Source of the DNA: Eubacteriales bacterium
GTDB lineage: Bacteria > Bacillota > Clostridia > Christensenellales > CAG-138
DNA length: 64,000 bases
NCBI GenBank assembly: GCA_021373115.1
Contig: JAJFTI010000035.1
Coordinates: 31,418 to 95,417, forward strand
Direction of reading: 5' to 3'
Made by a program: the position numbers and the translations under genes. Under the pieces are notes generated by a model that had not been told where the DNA came from, searched no databases, and worked only from the letters and a program-made list of their open reading frames with translations. Numbering within the stretch: the first letter of the stretch is position 1; the number at the start of each line of letters is the position of its first letter. Positions 24,670 to 32,385 of this stretch are shown piece by piece.

Positions 24670-25158
24670 ATGAATACTTTGGTTTTATACGCATCGCAAT
24701 ACGGGTTCACCGCGGACTGCGCGCTGCAATTGAAAGGCCAGCTGGACGGGAAAGCTACGCTTGTGGATCTTGTGAAAGAGAGTGCGCCGGATCTTGCAGG
24801 GTATGATACGGTCATCATTGGCGGCTCCATCTACATGGGCAAGGTGCAGGAGCAGGTTTCGGCCTTTTGCATGGCAAAGCAGACGGAGATGCTGAGCAGG
24901 AAACTCGGATTGTTCCTTTGCTGCGGCCTGCCGAAGAATCTGGAACAGAGCCTTGCCGCGTCGTTTCCGGAAGCGCTTCGAAAAAGCGCAAAAGCCGTTG
25001 GCTGTTTCGGCGGCGAGCTTCGGACAGACCGCATGAAGCCTATGCACAAGCTCATTGCCAAGATGATGCAAAAGGCTGGCGCGAAGGATGGAATTGAGCC
25101 GCCGAGGGCGAACCCGCAGGCGATTACGGAATTTGCGCGGGCGATGAAAGCGGCGTGA
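24670..25158 (+). CDS. flavodoxin domain protein (HemG-like)
   Basis: This 162-residue protein has the FMN phosphate-binding loop near the start (LYASQYGFTADCA) and the IIGGSIYMGKV segment typical of the menaquinone-dependent protoporphyrinogen dehydrogenase (HemG)/flavodoxin subgroup. It probably works as a small flavin reductase or electron carrier. AAGGAG precedes the ATG. It is second in the MarR operon, and a terminator follows. Confidence 0.85.
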   Translation: MNTLVLYASQYGFTADCALQLKGQLDGKATLVDLVKESAPDLAGYDTVIIGGSIYMGKVQEQVSAFCMAKQTEMLSRKLGLFLCCGLPKNLEQSLAASFPEALRKSAKAVGCFGGELRTDRMKPMHKLIAKMMQKAGAKDGIEPPRANPQAITEFARAMKAA

Positions 25159-25189
25159 TTGCCTGAAAAACGAAATGAACATGAAAAAG

Positions 25190-25216
25190 CCGTTCGCTGG
25201 AACCGAACGGTTTTTT
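25190..25216 (+). terminator. terminator after the flavodoxin gene
   Basis: CCGTTCG pairs with CGAACGG, followed by six T. Confidence 0.85.
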
Positions 25217-25375
25217 GCACAATTAGCGCAGTTTTTTAATCCGTAACCGGCACCGCTGCTACACGGCTGCGCGGCATGCGTTCCGCCCCGGAGAACCGCC
25301 CGCAGGGCGGGCAGATTTAAAAAGCGGTAACGGCGCGGAAAATCCTTTGGAAAGCCTTGTTCCCGAACGGAATAT

Positions 25376-26221
25376 TCATCCGGAAAAAGCGCTTTCGCGT
25401 GAACGGAGAATCTGGCGAATGGCCCAGACCGCACCGTCGCAGTTGTTCGGCGGCGCTACGAGATCCGCGCGCGCGCGAACGTTCTCCAGCGCGTTTTCCA
25501 TGGCGATGGAAAGTCCAACCTGCTCGAACATTGCGATATCCGCCATGCCGTCTCCAACCGCGGCTGTTTCTGCGGGTGAAATCCCGAGATATTCGCACAG
25601 CGCGAGAAGGCCGCTGCCTTTTTCCACGCCTTTCTGATTGACTTCGAGACCGTCATGAATCGAAACGACGAGATCAACCGGGAAACGCTCGCAAAACGAG
25701 CGGAGCTTCGGCAGATCGGCGGTATCCCGAAATGAGATATAGAGCTTTTCGATGTCGCTTTTACGTTCGTCCAACAGGTCGCCTACGCTCTCGACCGGAA
25801 CGCGCCCCTTTACGAGCGAAGGATGATGCAGGAACTCCGCCGTATAAAGCTCGCTGTGCTCCCAGCAATCGCGGTTGACATAGGAGATGTCGTCCGCGTA
25901 TACCTCGGTCATGACGGGGTACTTTCGTGCTTCGCGCTCCACGGCGCGAGCGATTGCCAGCGGCAGGAGCTTCTCGTAAAAACGTGTGTTCGTTTGCGTA
26001 TCCAGACCCGTTGCGCCGTTGCTGACCACGAAGTACCGAATCCACGGCAGCGACTCGCGAAAGGCGATCAGTTCACCCATGCTGCGGCCGGTCACAATGG
26101 CAACTTCAACGTCTGCATCGCGCAGGTTTTGCAGGGATTGTACGACAGAAGGTGAGAGGGAAAGGTCGCTGCGCACCAGGGTACCATCTACGTCCAGCGC
26201 GGCTAGTTTGATGTTCGGCAT
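25376..26221 (-). CDS. Cof-type HAD family hydrolase
   Basis: This 281-residue protein has HAD motif I (LAALDVDGTLV), motif II in VAIVTGRS, a C2-type cap, and motifs III/IV near the C-terminus (the Lys region and AVGDGMADIAMF). Cof-type members dephosphorylate sugar phosphates and related metabolites in the cytosol. The ATG at 26221 begins three bases after the stop of the lyxose isomerase gene. The ribosome site AAAGGA lies inside that gene, so the two are coupled. Confidence 0.92.
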   Translation of the reverse strand: MPNIKLAALDVDGTLVRSDLSLSPSVVQSLQNLRDADVEVAIVTGRSMGELIAFRESLPWIRYFVVSNGATGLDTQTNTRFYEKLLPLAIARAVEREARKYPVMTEVYADDISYVNRDCWEHSELYTAEFLHHPSLVKGRVPVESVGDLLDERKSDIEKLYISFRDTADLPKLRSFCERFPVDLVVSIHDGLEVNQKGVEKGSGLLALCEYLGISPAETAAVGDGMADIAMFEQVGLSIAMENALENVRARADLVAPPNNCDGAVWAIRQILRSRESAFSG

Positions 26222-26224
26222 TCG

Positions 26225-26911
26225 TTAATCCTTTGCGGCAGGGTATTCGTTACAGAGCAGGCGATAGGCGGGTTCGTCCTCCTCAATGGTGGAAAAACGC
26301 CCGAGCGGTTCGTAGAACCGGTTATCGTGGACGTCGTCGTTGCACATGCTGACCTCGCCGAGCAGCACGGGGCCGGAACCCGTTTCCACGTTAAAGTCGT
26401 GATACAGGGAAGGCTGAATCGAAATACTCTCGCCGGGCGTCAGCCGAATTCGCGTTCCGGCGGGAACGGTGAAGGATCGCCCGTCGCAACGCAGCAGGAC
26501 GTCGCTCCGGTCGAAACGTTCGTCCGGCGTGGAGTTGTAAACCTGAATGTATACGTTTCCGCCGCCGCGGTTGATGATATCCTCCATCTTGTTCCAGTGG
26601 AAATGCATTGGAGAATACTGCCCCTCTTCCAGATAAAGCAGCTTTTCCGCATACGGCTTGGGATAGAGCTCATGCCTGGAAAAATTCCCGTTTCGGATGG
26701 TTACGAGCGAAAACCCCATACGCGAGAAATCACCCGCGCCATAATCGGTTACATCCCAGCCGAGCATGTTGTCGCGAATTTCGTCGAACTCGCGGTTCTT
26801 TTGCCGCCATTCTTCCGGCGTCCAACCGCAGAACGGCGGAAGCGCAAAACCGTGTTTCGCGGCAAATGCCTCCATACGGCGGATGGCGGAATTGATTTCG
26901 GAGCGCTTCAT
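26225..26911 (-). CDS. D-lyxose isomerase family cupin
   Basis: This 228-residue protein matches the D-lyxose ketol-isomerase family: it opens with MKRSEINSAIR and has the cupin metal site in PMHFHWNKMEDIINRGGG, with further His and Glu in SLYHDF. The known reaction interconverts D-lyxose and D-xylulose (or D-mannose and D-fructose) with a divalent metal. AAGGAGG lies 12 bases before the ATG at 26911. With the HAD phosphatase downstream and a divergent DeoR regulator it forms a small sugar module. Confidence 0.9.
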   Translation of the reverse strand: MKRSEINSAIRRMEAFAAKHGFALPPFCGWTPEEWRQKNREFDEIRDNMLGWDVTDYGAGDFSRMGFSLVTIRNGNFSRHELYPKPYAEKLLYLEEGQYSPMHFHWNKMEDIINRGGGNVYIQVYNSTPDERFDRSDVLLRCDGRSFTVPAGTRIRLTPGESISIQPSLYHDFNVETGSGPVLLGEVSMCNDDVHDNRFYEPLGRFSTIEEDEPAYRLLCNEYPAAKD

Positions 26912-27231
26912 TTGGGACGATAACCTCCTTGCCAGGATACGGAGCCGTAAGGATACGGCTGATATGCGGCTCATTCGCGAAGGGTACGTTCCGCGTTCGC
27001 GCGCATCCATCATAGCGCATAGGGGTGAAATTTGCAATCGCGGGAATTCGTTCAAAAGCAACGGTTCCTGTTCGGGATTGTTTATTCCCTGGACGAGCGG
27101 GCGGATCGCGTTCCATTCACGAAATCGTTGCAACCGTTTTACGCACTGCTATAATAGAAATCAGCCGGGTTTCATAGGAATCAAATATCCGGCAACAGAA
27201 AGAATGCTAAAGAATGCTCGGGAGATCGAAA
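26912..27231. other. divergent promoter region, lyxose isomerase/DeoR
   Basis: Apart from the rightward promoter at 27128-27155, I see no clear -35/-10 pair for the leftward operon and no coding sequence. Confidence 0.4.
27128..27155 (+). promoter_or_regulatory. promoter of the deoR-family gene
   Basis: TTGCAA and TATAAT are 16 bases apart, 77 bases before the start. Confidence 0.75.
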
Positions 27232-27975
27232 ATGAATCAGCGCTGCCTCGCCATATTGGAGCTGCTTAACCGGGAAGATTCGCTGGATGTTCATGATCTC
27301 GCGGGGGAACTCGAAGTCTCCGCGGTAACCGTGCGCAAGGATCTCGCAATTCTGGAAAACAAGGGACTGCTGCGCCGTCAGCACGGCTGCGCCACGCGCG
27401 TATCCCCAAACGACGCAGGATATCGCATGATGTTCGATTATGAGGTCAAGCGGCGGATTGCCCGGCGCGCGGCGGACATGGTGCAAAACGGCGAAGCGGT
27501 GATGATTGAATCCGGCTCAACCTGCGCATTGCTGGCCGAGGTGCTGGTACGAATGAAAAGGGATGTGAAGATTATAACAAACTCTGCGTTTCTAGCGGGG
27601 TATGTACGCGCCATCCCCGGCGCGCGCGTAGTGCTGCTTGGCGGGTCCTACGACCCGGACGCGCAGGTGATGAGCGGGCCGCTCGTCGGAAAATGCGCCG
27701 AGGAATTTTATGTGGATAAATTCTTTATCGGCACGGATGGTTACGAACCGAACCAGGGCTTTTCTAACGTGGATATGCTCCGTGCGGAGGCGGTTCGCGC
27801 CATGGCCCGGCGTGCGGACAAGCGAATTATTCTGGCCGACGCGAGCAAGTTCAACAAGCGCGGCGTTGTGCAGCTGATGCCCGTTTCTCAAGTGACGCAC
27901 GTCATTACCAACGAAATTCCCGAGAACTGCCGGCTCGCGCTCGCGCAAAGCGGAGTGGAGATCGTGATGTCCTGA
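27232..27975 (+). CDS. DeoR family sugar-responsive repressor
   Basis: This 247-residue protein has a DeoR HTH (about residues 3-58: CLAILELLNREDSLDVHDLA, VSAVTVRKDLAILENKGLL) and a DeoRC sensor domain with the sugar-phosphate site (IESGSTCALLAE, ITNSAFLAG, FIGTDGYEPNQGF, ILADASKF). Such proteins bind a phosphorylated sugar as inducer. The ATG at 27232 follows GGGAGA. It is divergent from the lyxose isomerase operon, its likely target. Confidence 0.92.
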   Translation: MNQRCLAILELLNREDSLDVHDLAGELEVSAVTVRKDLAILENKGLLRRQHGCATRVSPNDAGYRMMFDYEVKRRIARRAADMVQNGEAVMIESGSTCALLAEVLVRMKRDVKIITNSAFLAGYVRAIPGARVVLLGGSYDPDAQVMSGPLVGKCAEEFYVDKFFIGTDGYEPNQGFSNVDMLRAEAVRAMARRADKRIILADASKFNKRGVVQLMPVSQVTHVITNEIPENCRLALAQSGVEIVMS

Positions 27976-28053
27976 TCTTGCTCGGAAGAACCAAATCCGC
28001 ATCCGGAGCCGAACAAGCCGTATAACGCCGGGAGAGTCTTTTTCCTATATAGT

Positions 28054-28078
28054 AAACCACCGATTTTCCGGTGGTTTT
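28054..28078 (+). terminator. terminator after the deoR-family gene
   Basis: AAACCACCG pairs with CGGTGGTTT around a six-base loop, followed by T. Confidence 0.8.
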
Positions 28079-28231
28079 ACCACAGGGATTCCTGTCGGGT
28101 TTTTCTGGCGGAACGCGAAGAACACGCTGACAGGAAATACGATAAAAATTTAAAAATGGAATGCGCAATAAAACATCCCCGTTGTGCTATACTCATTTTC
28201 GAAGGGCAAAAATCGAAGAGGAGCTCGCGCC

Positions 28232-28987
28232 ATGATTTACTTTTTTTCCGGTACAGGCAACTCAAGGTGGATTGCCGAAGAACTTGCGCGCCTTACGGGC
28301 GAACAGGCACTGAGCATTCCCGATCTGGTGAAGGATGGTCCGACCGCCGTCTATGCAGGCGCGGGTTCCAGCATTGGAATCGTTTTTCCGGTCTATGCCT
28401 GGGGAGCGCCTCTGCTGGTTGAGCAATTCTGCAAGGCAATCTCCGTTTCCGAAGGGGCCTATGTATATGCCGTTTGTACCTGCGGGGATGAAGCGGGGTT
28501 TGCCATGCGGCGGCTGAAGCGGTTTTACCCGCTGCAGGCCGCGTGGTCGTTTACCATGCCGAACAACTACATCGTTGGGTTCGACGTGGATGCTGCGTCA
28601 CTGGAGCAAAAAAAGATTGATGCCGCACGCGAGCGGCTCGGCCGCGTTTCGGCCGGCATTCTTGCCCGGAAAACGGAATTCGACGTGCATACGGGGCCTG
28701 CCGCCTGGCTGAAGACCGCCGTTATACGGCCGATGTTCAATACGTTTGCCAGACGAACCAAACCGTTTTATGCAACAAGCGACTGTAACGGCTGCGGCAT
28801 CTGCGAGCGCGGCTGCCCAACCGAAACAATCGTTATGCGGCAGGGGAGACCTGCTTGGGTCAACCGGAACTGCGCGCAGTGCATGGCCTGTATCAACCGC
28901 TGTCCGAAGAAAGCGATTCAATATGGAACGGGCACCTTGCACCGAGGACGGTACTATTTTGGCAACAATAAAACGAATAACGGTTAA
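28232..28987 (+). CDS. EFR1-type flavodoxin-ferredoxin fusion
   Basis: This 251-residue protein has an N-terminal flavodoxin-like domain (FFSGTGNSRWIAEELA) and two C-terminal 4Fe-4S motifs (CNGCGICERGCP and CAQCMACINRCP). This is the EFR1 ferredoxin plan common in anaerobic Clostridia. It probably moves electrons among low-potential partners. GAGGAG precedes the ATG at 28232. An extended -10 (TGCTATACT) near 28184-28192 may be its promoter. Confidence 0.9.
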   Translation: MIYFFSGTGNSRWIAEELARLTGEQALSIPDLVKDGPTAVYAGAGSSIGIVFPVYAWGAPLLVEQFCKAISVSEGAYVYAVCTCGDEAGFAMRRLKRFYPLQAAWSFTMPNNYIVGFDVDAASLEQKKIDAARERLGRVSAGILARKTEFDVHTGPAAWLKTAVIRPMFNTFARRTKPFYATSDCNGCGICERGCPTETIVMRQGRPAWVNRNCAQCMACINRCPKKAIQYGTGTLHRGRYYFGNNKTNNG

Positions 28988-29172
28988 AAAACAGCGATCA
29001 TTCGGCTAGATTCCGCTATTGTTCTCCGGCTCGCAGAGACCCGGAACGGACGGATAACACGCCGCCGGTGTTCGGGAAAAGCCGAAACAATGCGCCTGCG
29101 TAATTTGAAACGCCGCGTGCGTTTCGGAATTCGAATCCTAAAAATGATCGTTGCGACAGGCGTCCGTTTTTC

Positions 29173-29201
29173 TTGCGTGTGCATAATGGACGCGATATAA
29201 T
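29173..29201 (+). promoter_or_regulatory. promoter of the 212-residue hypothetical gene
   Basis: TTGCGT and TATAAT are separated by 17 bases, 63 bases before the ATG. Confidence 0.75.
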
Positions 29202-29264
29202 GAATGGAAAAAGCATAAAGTTACAGAAGCATATCATCGGGGCAAAACGGACAAGGAGAACAGA

Positions 29265-29903
29265 ATGGAAGAGAAGCGCGGTACCGCGAACGATTGGCAG
29301 GCACTGATCTCGAAACTCGGCGGTGTTTTTTCCGCTCATGTTGTGTTCTCGGAGACGCAGGAGCCAACGGAAATTCATGTGTTGGCCAGCAACCGGCGAA
29401 ACGTAAAATCCATTGTTCGGGATGTACAATCTGCGATTGCCGCCCGCTATAATGTGGATGTGGATTACCATATTATCAGCGTTGCGCAGGTTTCGCCCGG
29501 CATGCTCGCAAGCGCGAATTACCGGCTGAACTATTCCGGTATCCATATGCATACGAACGGGAAAGAAGTGGAGGTTTCCGTTTCGCTTGCGCGGGACGCG
29601 GAACAGTACCTAGGAACGGCAATCGGAAGCGCGGCTCCTTTTTCGAGGATGCGCTGCATTGCGCAGGCCACGCTTGACGCGGTGAAAGCCTGTACCGGGG
29701 GGACGGCCGTATTCGAGCTGGCAAGCACGGAGACGATCCATTCCAACGGGCGCGCAATCGTTGTTTCGCAGGTGTTCTGCCTGCCGGAGATGACGCCTCT
29801 TGTCGGGTGTGTCTTTACGGATCCGGATCCGGATGCGGCAGTTGCCCAAAGCATATTGGATGCGATTAATCGGAAACTATCTCTCTATTCGCAGGAAGAC
29901 TAA
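29265..29903 (+). CDS. conserved hypothetical protein, two alpha-beta domains
   Basis: I do not recognise a named family with confidence. Residues 10-75 form a compact alpha-beta unit (EIHVLASNRRNVKSIVRDVQ, then VDVDYHIISVAQV). After a short linker, residues 90-205 form a second unit with RMRCIAQATLDAVKA and AIVVSQVFCLP. There is no signal peptide or membrane helix, so it is probably cytosolic. AAGGAGAA precedes the ATG, with its own promoter. It lies upstream of the c-di-GMP cluster on the same strand but seems separately transcribed. Confidence 0.6.
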   Translation: MEEKRGTANDWQALISKLGGVFSAHVVFSETQEPTEIHVLASNRRNVKSIVRDVQSAIAARYNVDVDYHIISVAQVSPGMLASANYRLNYSGIHMHTNGKEVEVSVSLARDAEQYLGTAIGSAAPFSRMRCIAQATLDAVKACTGGTAVFELASTETIHSNGRAIVVSQVFCLPEMTPLVGCVFTDPDPDAAVAQSILDAINRKLSLYSQED

Positions 29904-29961
29904 GAAAACGAGCGGATCATACGGAGACGTGAAAATAGAAAATCCGGGTGTTTTTTGAAAA

Positions 29962-30174
29962 CTTAACAGGTCCGGTAAGAGCGAAGCGGATATAGCCTGT
30001 TCGAAATAGCGGAGAACAGAGCCTTGAAGAAGGAGGCTATATCCAAATGAAGAAGGTTCTCATGGCACTTGCATCCCTGGCTGCTCTTGTTCTTGCCAGC
30101 GGCGCGTATTTCTACGTCAGATAAGACCGGTAGAAAACAAAGGACACAGAATCTCCTTAGCCGGATCTGTTAAG
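29962..30174 (+). ncRNA. unidentified nested RNA structure enclosing a 25-codon gene
   Basis: An outer stem joins 29962-29975 (CTTAACAGGTCCGG) with 30161-30174 (CCGGATCTGTTAAG): 14 pairs, one of them G-U. Inside it, 29988-29998 (GGATATAGCCT) pairs perfectly with 30034-30044 (AGGCTATATCC). The inner stem holds the 3' half of the AAGGAGG site and the spacer of the tiny gene at 30047. I recognise no known riboswitch. It lies upstream of the HD-GYP gene. A leader RNA that hides the ribosome site is the simplest reading; a small mobile repeat is the alternative. Confidence 0.5.
30047..30124 (+). CDS. 25-residue hydrophobic peptide
   Basis: This tiny frame begins MKKVLMALASLAALVLASGA and ends YFYVR: a basic start, a hydrophobic core and an aromatic tail, like a short membrane peptide or an uncleaved signal sequence. 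It follows a strong AAGGAGG with an 11-base spacer, which supports translation. That site is paired in the hairpin at 29988-30044, so translation is probably conditional. It lies 89 bases before the HD-GYP gene. It is too short for family assignment; a signal or toxin-like peptide are both possible. Confidence 0.5.
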   Translation: MKKVLMALASLAALVLASGAYFYVR

Positions 30175-30213
30175 CTTTACCGCGAGACGGTAGTATGAGG
30201 GCACGATAGAATC

Positions 30214-31536
30214 ATGAAGAAACAGCAACAATATACCACGTTTGTCAGCCTGTGTGGCATTGCGGTTTTCGGGGCTGGGTTATACCAGTCCGCCGCCCTG
30301 TTTGCAGACCCTCAATCGCTTTGGAACACAATTTTATATTGTGTTGTCATGGTTGCGTTACTGTCGCTTTGCCACATGCTTCCGATCTACATCACGGCGG
30401 ACAAGACGATGGAGATCAGTTTTGTTCCCGTTGTCGCATGCATTGTTACAAAGGGAGTGGCGCTCTCGATAGTTTTGTATGTGATTTCTTCCATGCTCGT
30501 CTTTTTGCACGATCCGCAAAAACGAAAGTATTACTCGCCCTGGCTTCGTTCGCCGCTGAAGGAACTCTTCAATGTTTCCAATGTGCTGGTTGCAAACTGG
30601 ATCGGCGGATCCGTCTACAATTTGATTGCGGTTGATGCGAACGGTTCCGTATTCTCCTGGCATGTTGTTATTGGCGCGGTCGCGTTTTCGTTTATCGCGA
30701 TTTTCGGGAATCTCGTTTTCTTCATTCTCTATTATAAATTAGGGGACGAGGGGCGCTTCTTCGCTCTGCTGCGGGACAACATTGGCGGGATTATTCCGAA
30801 TATTCTTGCGACGGTTCCGCTGGGACTCATGATTGGCTATCTGCTGATGCAGGAAAACGCATATCTCTGGATTATCCTCTTTATGGGCCCGCTTCTGCTG
30901 GCACGATATTCGTTTAAAGTGTATCTGGACAGCCACATGATTTTGCTGCGCACCGTAGCTTCGCTGGTCGAAGCAATCGAAGCGAAGGATCCCTATACGC
31001 ACGGGCATTCGCAGCGCGTCGCCTACATCAGCACGGAAATCTGCAAAGCGATGAAATGCTCCCGTTCGTTTACCGATCAGGTCAAGATGGCCGCGCTGCT
31101 GCATGATACGGGGAAAATCGGCGTGGAGGACGCGGTGCTGCGAAAACCGGGTCCGCTCACCACGGAGGAATACGACATTATCAAGCAGCATCCCGTCGTC
31201 GGCCGGAGGATCATCGAAAGCATCAACCTATCCAACGTGGTAAACGACGCGGTGCTTTACCATCATCATCGCTATGACGCGGCGGGCTACCCGGAAGAGG
31301 GACCGGCGCCGGGTGAGCTGCCTCTTTCGGCTGCGATCCTTGCGGTGGCGGATACATACGATGCGATAATTTCCGACCGTCCGTATCGCGCGGGGCTGAC
31401 AAAGGAGCGGGCAAGGGAGATCCTGCTGGAGGTATCCGGCTCGCAGCTGAATCCGGAGGTCGTGAAAACGTTTCTTGCCATTGAACCGAACCTGCGCCCG
31501 GAGGACGCGGATAAATTCCTCTTATATACCGTATGA
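30214..31536 (+). CDS. membrane HD-GYP phosphodiesterase (c-di-GMP hydrolase)
   Basis: This 440-residue protein has about seven N-terminal membrane helices (residues 10-240), then an HD-GYP domain. The domain has HGHSQRVAYIS, the metal motif HDTGKIG (about residue 297) and HHHRYDAAGYP (about residue 349), close to the canonical HHERYDGxGYP. It should hydrolyse c-di-GMP to GMP in response to a membrane signal. The ribosome site is weak (GAGGG, distant). Its stop overlaps the start of the DUF5317 gene (ATGA). Confidence 0.9.
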   Translation: MKKQQQYTTFVSLCGIAVFGAGLYQSAALFADPQSLWNTILYCVVMVALLSLCHMLPIYITADKTMEISFVPVVACIVTKGVALSIVLYVISSMLVFLHDPQKRKYYSPWLRSPLKELFNVSNVLVANWIGGSVYNLIAVDANGSVFSWHVVIGAVAFSFIAIFGNLVFFILYYKLGDEGRFFALLRDNIGGIIPNILATVPLGLMIGYLLMQENAYLWIILFMGPLLLARYSFKVYLDSHMILLRTVASLVEAIEAKDPYTHGHSQRVAYISTEICKAMKCSRSFTDQVKMAALLHDTGKIGVEDAVLRKPGPLTTEEYDIIKQHPVVGRRIIESINLSNVVNDAVLYHHHRYDAAGYPEEGPAPGELPLSAAILAVADTYDAIISDRPYRAGLTKERAREILLEVSGSQLNPEVVKTFLAIEPNLRPEDADKFLLYTV

Positions 31537-32087
31537 TCCTGCTGTTGTCCGCAATTCTGGGATTGGCGCTTGGCTTGCTCGCCGGCGGATCGCTCGCGCG
31601 GGTACGCTCGTATCCGCTCAAGGGGCTGCTGCTGCCAATTCTGGCGCTGCTGATCAAGGCGGGCGCCGCCTATTTGCTGAAACCGCAGTTTGGCGCAATG
31701 CTCGTCTGCGTTTTGCAGTACGCGCTGATTTTTCTGTTTTTGTCGCTGAATTACAAACGGCCGGTCTGGCCCGTTTTTGCTTTTTTGGGTTCGCTCGGTA
31801 ATTTTCTTGTGATCCTGCTCAACGGCGGCTGCATGCCTGTTTCCGCCGCGCTGATTGGGTCGGGGTCGGCGCGCCTGGAACTGCTTGCACAAAACAGGAT
31901 TTATGCGTATTGCCTGGCCGGCGAACAGACAAAACTTCCCTTCTTCGGGGACATTCTGCGTCTTGGCCCCGCCGGCGTTCCGTTTGGTTTTGCGAGCGCA
32001 GGGGACGTGCTCCTTTGTGTTGGAGTGCTGATTCTGTTTATACAGCTTGTAACCTATCTGCCGGACAAACCGCAAACAGCCGAATGA
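31533..32087 (+). CDS. DUF5317 family membrane protein
   Basis: This 184-residue protein has five or six hydrophobic helices and the DUF5317-like pattern GGSLARVRSYPLKG near the start and NGGCMPVSAALI in the middle. It has no known function. The four-base overlap with the HD-GYP gene shows translational coupling, so it may modulate or sense together with that enzyme. Confidence 0.75.
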   Translation: MILLLSAILGLALGLLAGGSLARVRSYPLKGLLLPILALLIKAGAAYLLKPQFGAMLVCVLQYALIFLFLSLNYKRPVWPVFAFLGSLGNFLVILLNGGCMPVSAALIGSGSARLELLAQNRIYAYCLAGEQTKLPFFGDILRLGPAGVPFGFASAGDVLLCVGVLILFIQLVTYLPDKPQTAE

Positions 32088-32195
32088 GCGAGCCCGCGGA
32101 ATATACGACTTCTGCCGCATATGGACTGTTTACTGAGTTTTGTGCATAAATGGGCTTAAATTTTTGTCGAAAAGATGATGTTTTTCGATTTTTGG

Positions 32196-32223
32196 TTGAA
32201 ATTACAATATTATTGTGTAGAAT
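32196..32223 (+). promoter_or_regulatory. promoter of the GGDEF gene with palindrome in its spacer
   Basis: TTGAAA (32196-32201) and TAGAAT (32218-32223) are 16 bases apart. ACAATA-T-TATTGT (32204-32216), a perfect palindrome, fills the spacer and could bind a repressor. Confidence 0.7.
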
Positions 32224-32229
32224 GTAGAA

Positions 32230-32385
32230 AGTGACTTCATTTTTCGTGTGTTGTTTCATCCGGTGAATCAAGAGCGCGTGAAGGCGCGAATGGTTCCGCA
32301 GAACCCTGCGGGAGCGGGCCTGAAACGGTGACGCGGGGCGGGAAACCTTACTAAACGATGCTTTGCGATCGATAGGTGAATAGAA
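32230..32385 (+). ncRNA. structured leader of the GGDEF gene with two exclusive hairpins
   Basis: The leader is about 155 bases. At 32292-32305 GGTTC pairs with GAACC around CGCA. At 32296-32311 CCGCAG pairs with CTGCGG around AACC. The two share bases, so only one can form at a time. A further GCGC/GCGC hairpin lies at 32274-32287. I compared it by eye with the c-di-GMP-I riboswitch and see no match to its conserved core. It is not assigned to a family. Confidence 0.45.

Noticed and set aside
32224..32385. c-di-GMP-I riboswitch before the GGDEF gene
   Set aside because: By eye the conserved GEMM core and tetraloop receptor are missing; only general hairpins are present, so I list it as unidentified.
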